Assembly: GCA_022774755.1 (NCBI GenBank)
Contig: JALFLK010000009.1
Location: 124,001-188,000, forward strand
Source of the DNA: a bacterium
GTDB taxonomy: Bacteria; Bacillota; Clostridia; Oscillospirales; Acutalibacteraceae
Reading direction: 5' to 3'
Length of the DNA stretch: 64,000 bases
Shown: positions 62,785-64,000 of the stretch, one piece after another
Position numbering within the stretch: position 1 is the first letter of the stretch
Layout of the letters: the number at the start of each line of letters is the position of its first letter
Translations under genes and position numbers: made by a program
The notes under the pieces: model-generated
Told to the model about the DNA's origin: nothing
The model's database searches: none
What the model saw: the letters and a program-made list of their open reading frames with translations, nothing else

Positions 62785-62970
62785 ACGGTCAATGTTGATT
62801 ATTTGTTCCGTAACTAAAACTCCTACTTTCCTATTTTTAGTATGACTTTATTATACCATATATTTTCTAAAAGTCACGATATTTTTTAAAAAATCTTTAC
62901 AAATTTAACAGTTTTGTATAAAAAGTGCAAAACTCACCTGTGAAAAGCTTGCTGATTGTGAAATAATTAA

Positions 62971-63068
62971 CTAAGTCCGCTGAGTAAATCACGCTGAAAA
63001 GCTGTGTGCACATCTTGCCTGCATATTTCCCGCCATATTGCCGAAATTCCGCACACATCTGCACACAG
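62971..63068. repeat. Partial MITE-like copy with inverted repeat
   Basis: 62971-63034 matches the left half of the 170-bp element at 27607 (CTGAGTAAATCACGCT, ACATCTTGCCTGCATATTT). CTGTGTGCA (63002-63010) and TGCACACAG (63060-63068) form a 9-bp inverted repeat around it. It lies upstream of the ylxM promoter and fills much of the 62812-63095 gap. Confidence 0.6.
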
Positions 63069-63095
63069 AAAAAACAATAAAATCCGAAGCAATAC

Positions 63096-63124
63096 TTGAC
63101 AAATGCTAAACAGGCTGATATAAT
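63096..63124 (+). promoter_or_regulatory. ylxM-ffh promoter
   Basis: TTGACA (63096-63101) and TATAAT (63119-63124), perfect hexamers, spacer 17 bases. Confidence 0.8.
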
Positions 63125-63128
63125 CAGC

Positions 63129-63155
63129 AGGTGTAAAGCAAAAAACTTTACACCT
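63129..63155 (+). promoter_or_regulatory. 5'-terminal stem-loop of ylxM mRNA
   Basis: AGGTGTAAAG and CTTTACACCT form a perfect 10-bp stem with a 7-base loop at the predicted transcription start. No T run follows, so it may protect the 5' end of the message. Confidence 0.55.
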
Positions 63156-63178
63156 TGATTTTGACGGAGTGATTTTTC

Positions 63179-63529
63179 TTGGAGAAGAATATTGAAATTT
63201 CACTGCTTTTTGATTTTTACAAGCCGTTGCTGACCGAGTCTCAACAGCAGGCGGTTGAGCTTTATTATAACGACGATTATTCTCTGGCGGAGATTGCTCA
63301 GGAAATGAACATTACCAGGCAGGGCGTCAGAGATTTGGTGAAAAGAAGCGAAAATCTTTTGTTTGCTTACGAGGAAAAGCTTGGGCTTTTTAAGCGTTTT
63401 AACCTTATTGAAAACGGACTTGACGAGATTTGCAGTCTTGCGCAGAACATAATAGACAAAACAGATGACTCTTCGGCAAAGAGCAACGCCCAAAAAATTT
63501 TAACCTTTGCGGAGGGTCTGAAAGAATAG
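63179..63529 (+). CDS. ylxM: YlxM-family helix-turn-helix protein
   Basis: 116 residues: sigma-70 region-4-like HTH (ESQQQAVELYYNDDYSLAEIA, MNITRQGVRDLVKRSE). It is encoded with ffh in Firmicutes and is thought to help the signal recognition particle. TTG start at 63179 after GGAGTG. 10 bases separate it from ffh. Confidence 0.93.
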   Translation: MEKNIEISLLFDFYKPLLTESQQQAVELYYNDDYSLAEIAQEMNITRQGVRDLVKRSENLLFAYEEKLGLFKRFNLIENGLDEICSLAQNIIDKTDDSSAKSNAQKILTFAEGLKE

Positions 63530-63539
63530 AGGTGGCAGT

Positions 63540-64000
63540 ATGGCATTTGAGGGATTATCCGATAAATTAAGCAGAGCCTTTAAAAAGCTCAGGAACAAGG
63601 GTAAATTAAGCGAGGCTGACGTTAAAGAGGCAATGCGTGAAGTAAGGCTTGCCCTTTTGGAAGCCGATGTAAACTTCAGAGTTGCAAAGAACTTTACAAA
63701 CAAGGTTACCGAGCGTGCAGTAGGCGCAGATGTTATGGAGAGCCTTACTCCGGCGCAGATGGTAATAAAAATAGTAAACGAAGAGCTGACTAACCTTATG
63801 GGCGGCGAAACGGCAAGGATTGAATACGCATCTCATCCGCCTACGGTTATTATGCTTTGCGGACTTCAGGGCTCAGGTAAAACCACCCACGCAGGCAAGC
63901 TTTCAAAAATGCTTAAAGAGCAGGGACACAGACCCATGCTTGTTGCCTGTGATATTTACCGTCCGGCGGCTATTGAGCAGTTAAAGGTTGTAGGCGCAAA
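63540..64000 (+). CDS. ffh: Signal recognition particle GTPase Ffh (3' partial)
   Basis: The first 153 residues are visible; the frame runs off the window end without a stop. N domain FEGLSDKLSRAFKKL and ALLEADVNF, G1 CGLQGSGKTTHAGKL, then CDIYRPAAIEQL. Targets membrane and secreted proteins co-translationally. GAGGTG precedes the ATG. Confidence 0.96.
   Translation, partial: MAFEGLSDKLSRAFKKLRNKGKLSEADVKEAMREVRLALLEADVNFRVAKNFTNKVTERAVGADVMESLTPAQMVIKIVNEELTNLMGGETARIEYASHPPTVIMLCGLQGSGKTTHAGKLSKMLKEQGHRPMLVACDIYRPAAIEQLKVVGA

Overview
The window looks like a chromosome segment of an anaerobic, low-to-mid GC Gram-positive (Clostridia, Oscillospiraceae; a Ruminococcus-like starch degrader is my best guess, not proven). 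The grounds are strong AGGAGG-type ribosome sites with frequent GTG/TTG starts, a cysteine T-box leader, a PdaB-type sporulation deacetylase, Firmicutes-type gene neighbourhoods (era-yqzL-recO, ylxM-ffh, rpmF-yceD, recA-recX), and three secreted dockerin proteins, all with modules resembling starch-binding domains, as in an amylosome.

Layout. 1-1167: 3' part of a dockerin/starch-binding protein. 1545-7331: a five-gene dlt-like operon (adenylating ligase, carrier protein, PLP decarboxylase, MBOAT, SGNH/DltD-like) with one consensus promoter and a terminator; the PLP decarboxylase makes it unlike a textbook dlt operon and it is the best candidate here for an undescribed pathway. 7332-8348: a gene-free kilobase holding an orphan consensus promoter on the minus strand. 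8349-11262: pdaB-like, cysS, cysE behind a Cys T-box leader and three 96-bp-spaced repeats. 11910-22145: pgsA, rimO, recX, recA, prmC, a DUF1385 gene, a two-component system with a lipoprotein, trmB. 22359-27416: NIF3, trmK, a redox-disulfide protein, two glycosyltransferases, a zinc-ribbon protein, a sigma factor. 27607-27776: a MITE-like element just upstream of comM. 29535-30019: RelBE-type toxin-antitoxin.

30038-34447: a small accessory islet. Two divergently transcribed dockerin genes (esterase and GH13 amylase, both with a CBM20-like module) lie between degenerate and perfect copies of a tRNA-Arg 3'-end/terminator cassette. 34613-41074: M18 peptidase, lytic transglycosylase, coaE, threonylcarbamoyl-AMP synthase, prfA, DUF951, hflX. 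41233-47056 (plus): nadB, nadC, yjbR-like, D,D-carboxypeptidase, pgi, an unknown P-loop protein. 47142-62811 (minus): housekeeping genes for DNA replication and repair, competence, lipids, ribosome assembly and translation (holA, comEC, plsY, der, rpmF, yceD, mutS2, recO, era, dgkA, ybeY, phoH). 63179-64000: ylxM and the 5' part of ffh.

How the parts work together: the dockerin proteins would attach to a cohesin scaffold elsewhere in the genome to attack starch outside the cell; the dlt-like operon probably decorates a surface polymer with an aminoacyl group; most of the rest is core metabolism. Recurrent regulatory architecture is visible: several genes (pdaB-like at 9161, dacF-like at 44022, the CmpB-like gene at 47558) have their ribosome site or start inside a stable hairpin. 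Start codons were chosen from Shine-Dalgarno spacing, so many genes are given shorter than the longest open frame. Family names are from recognition of motifs; no database search was possible.
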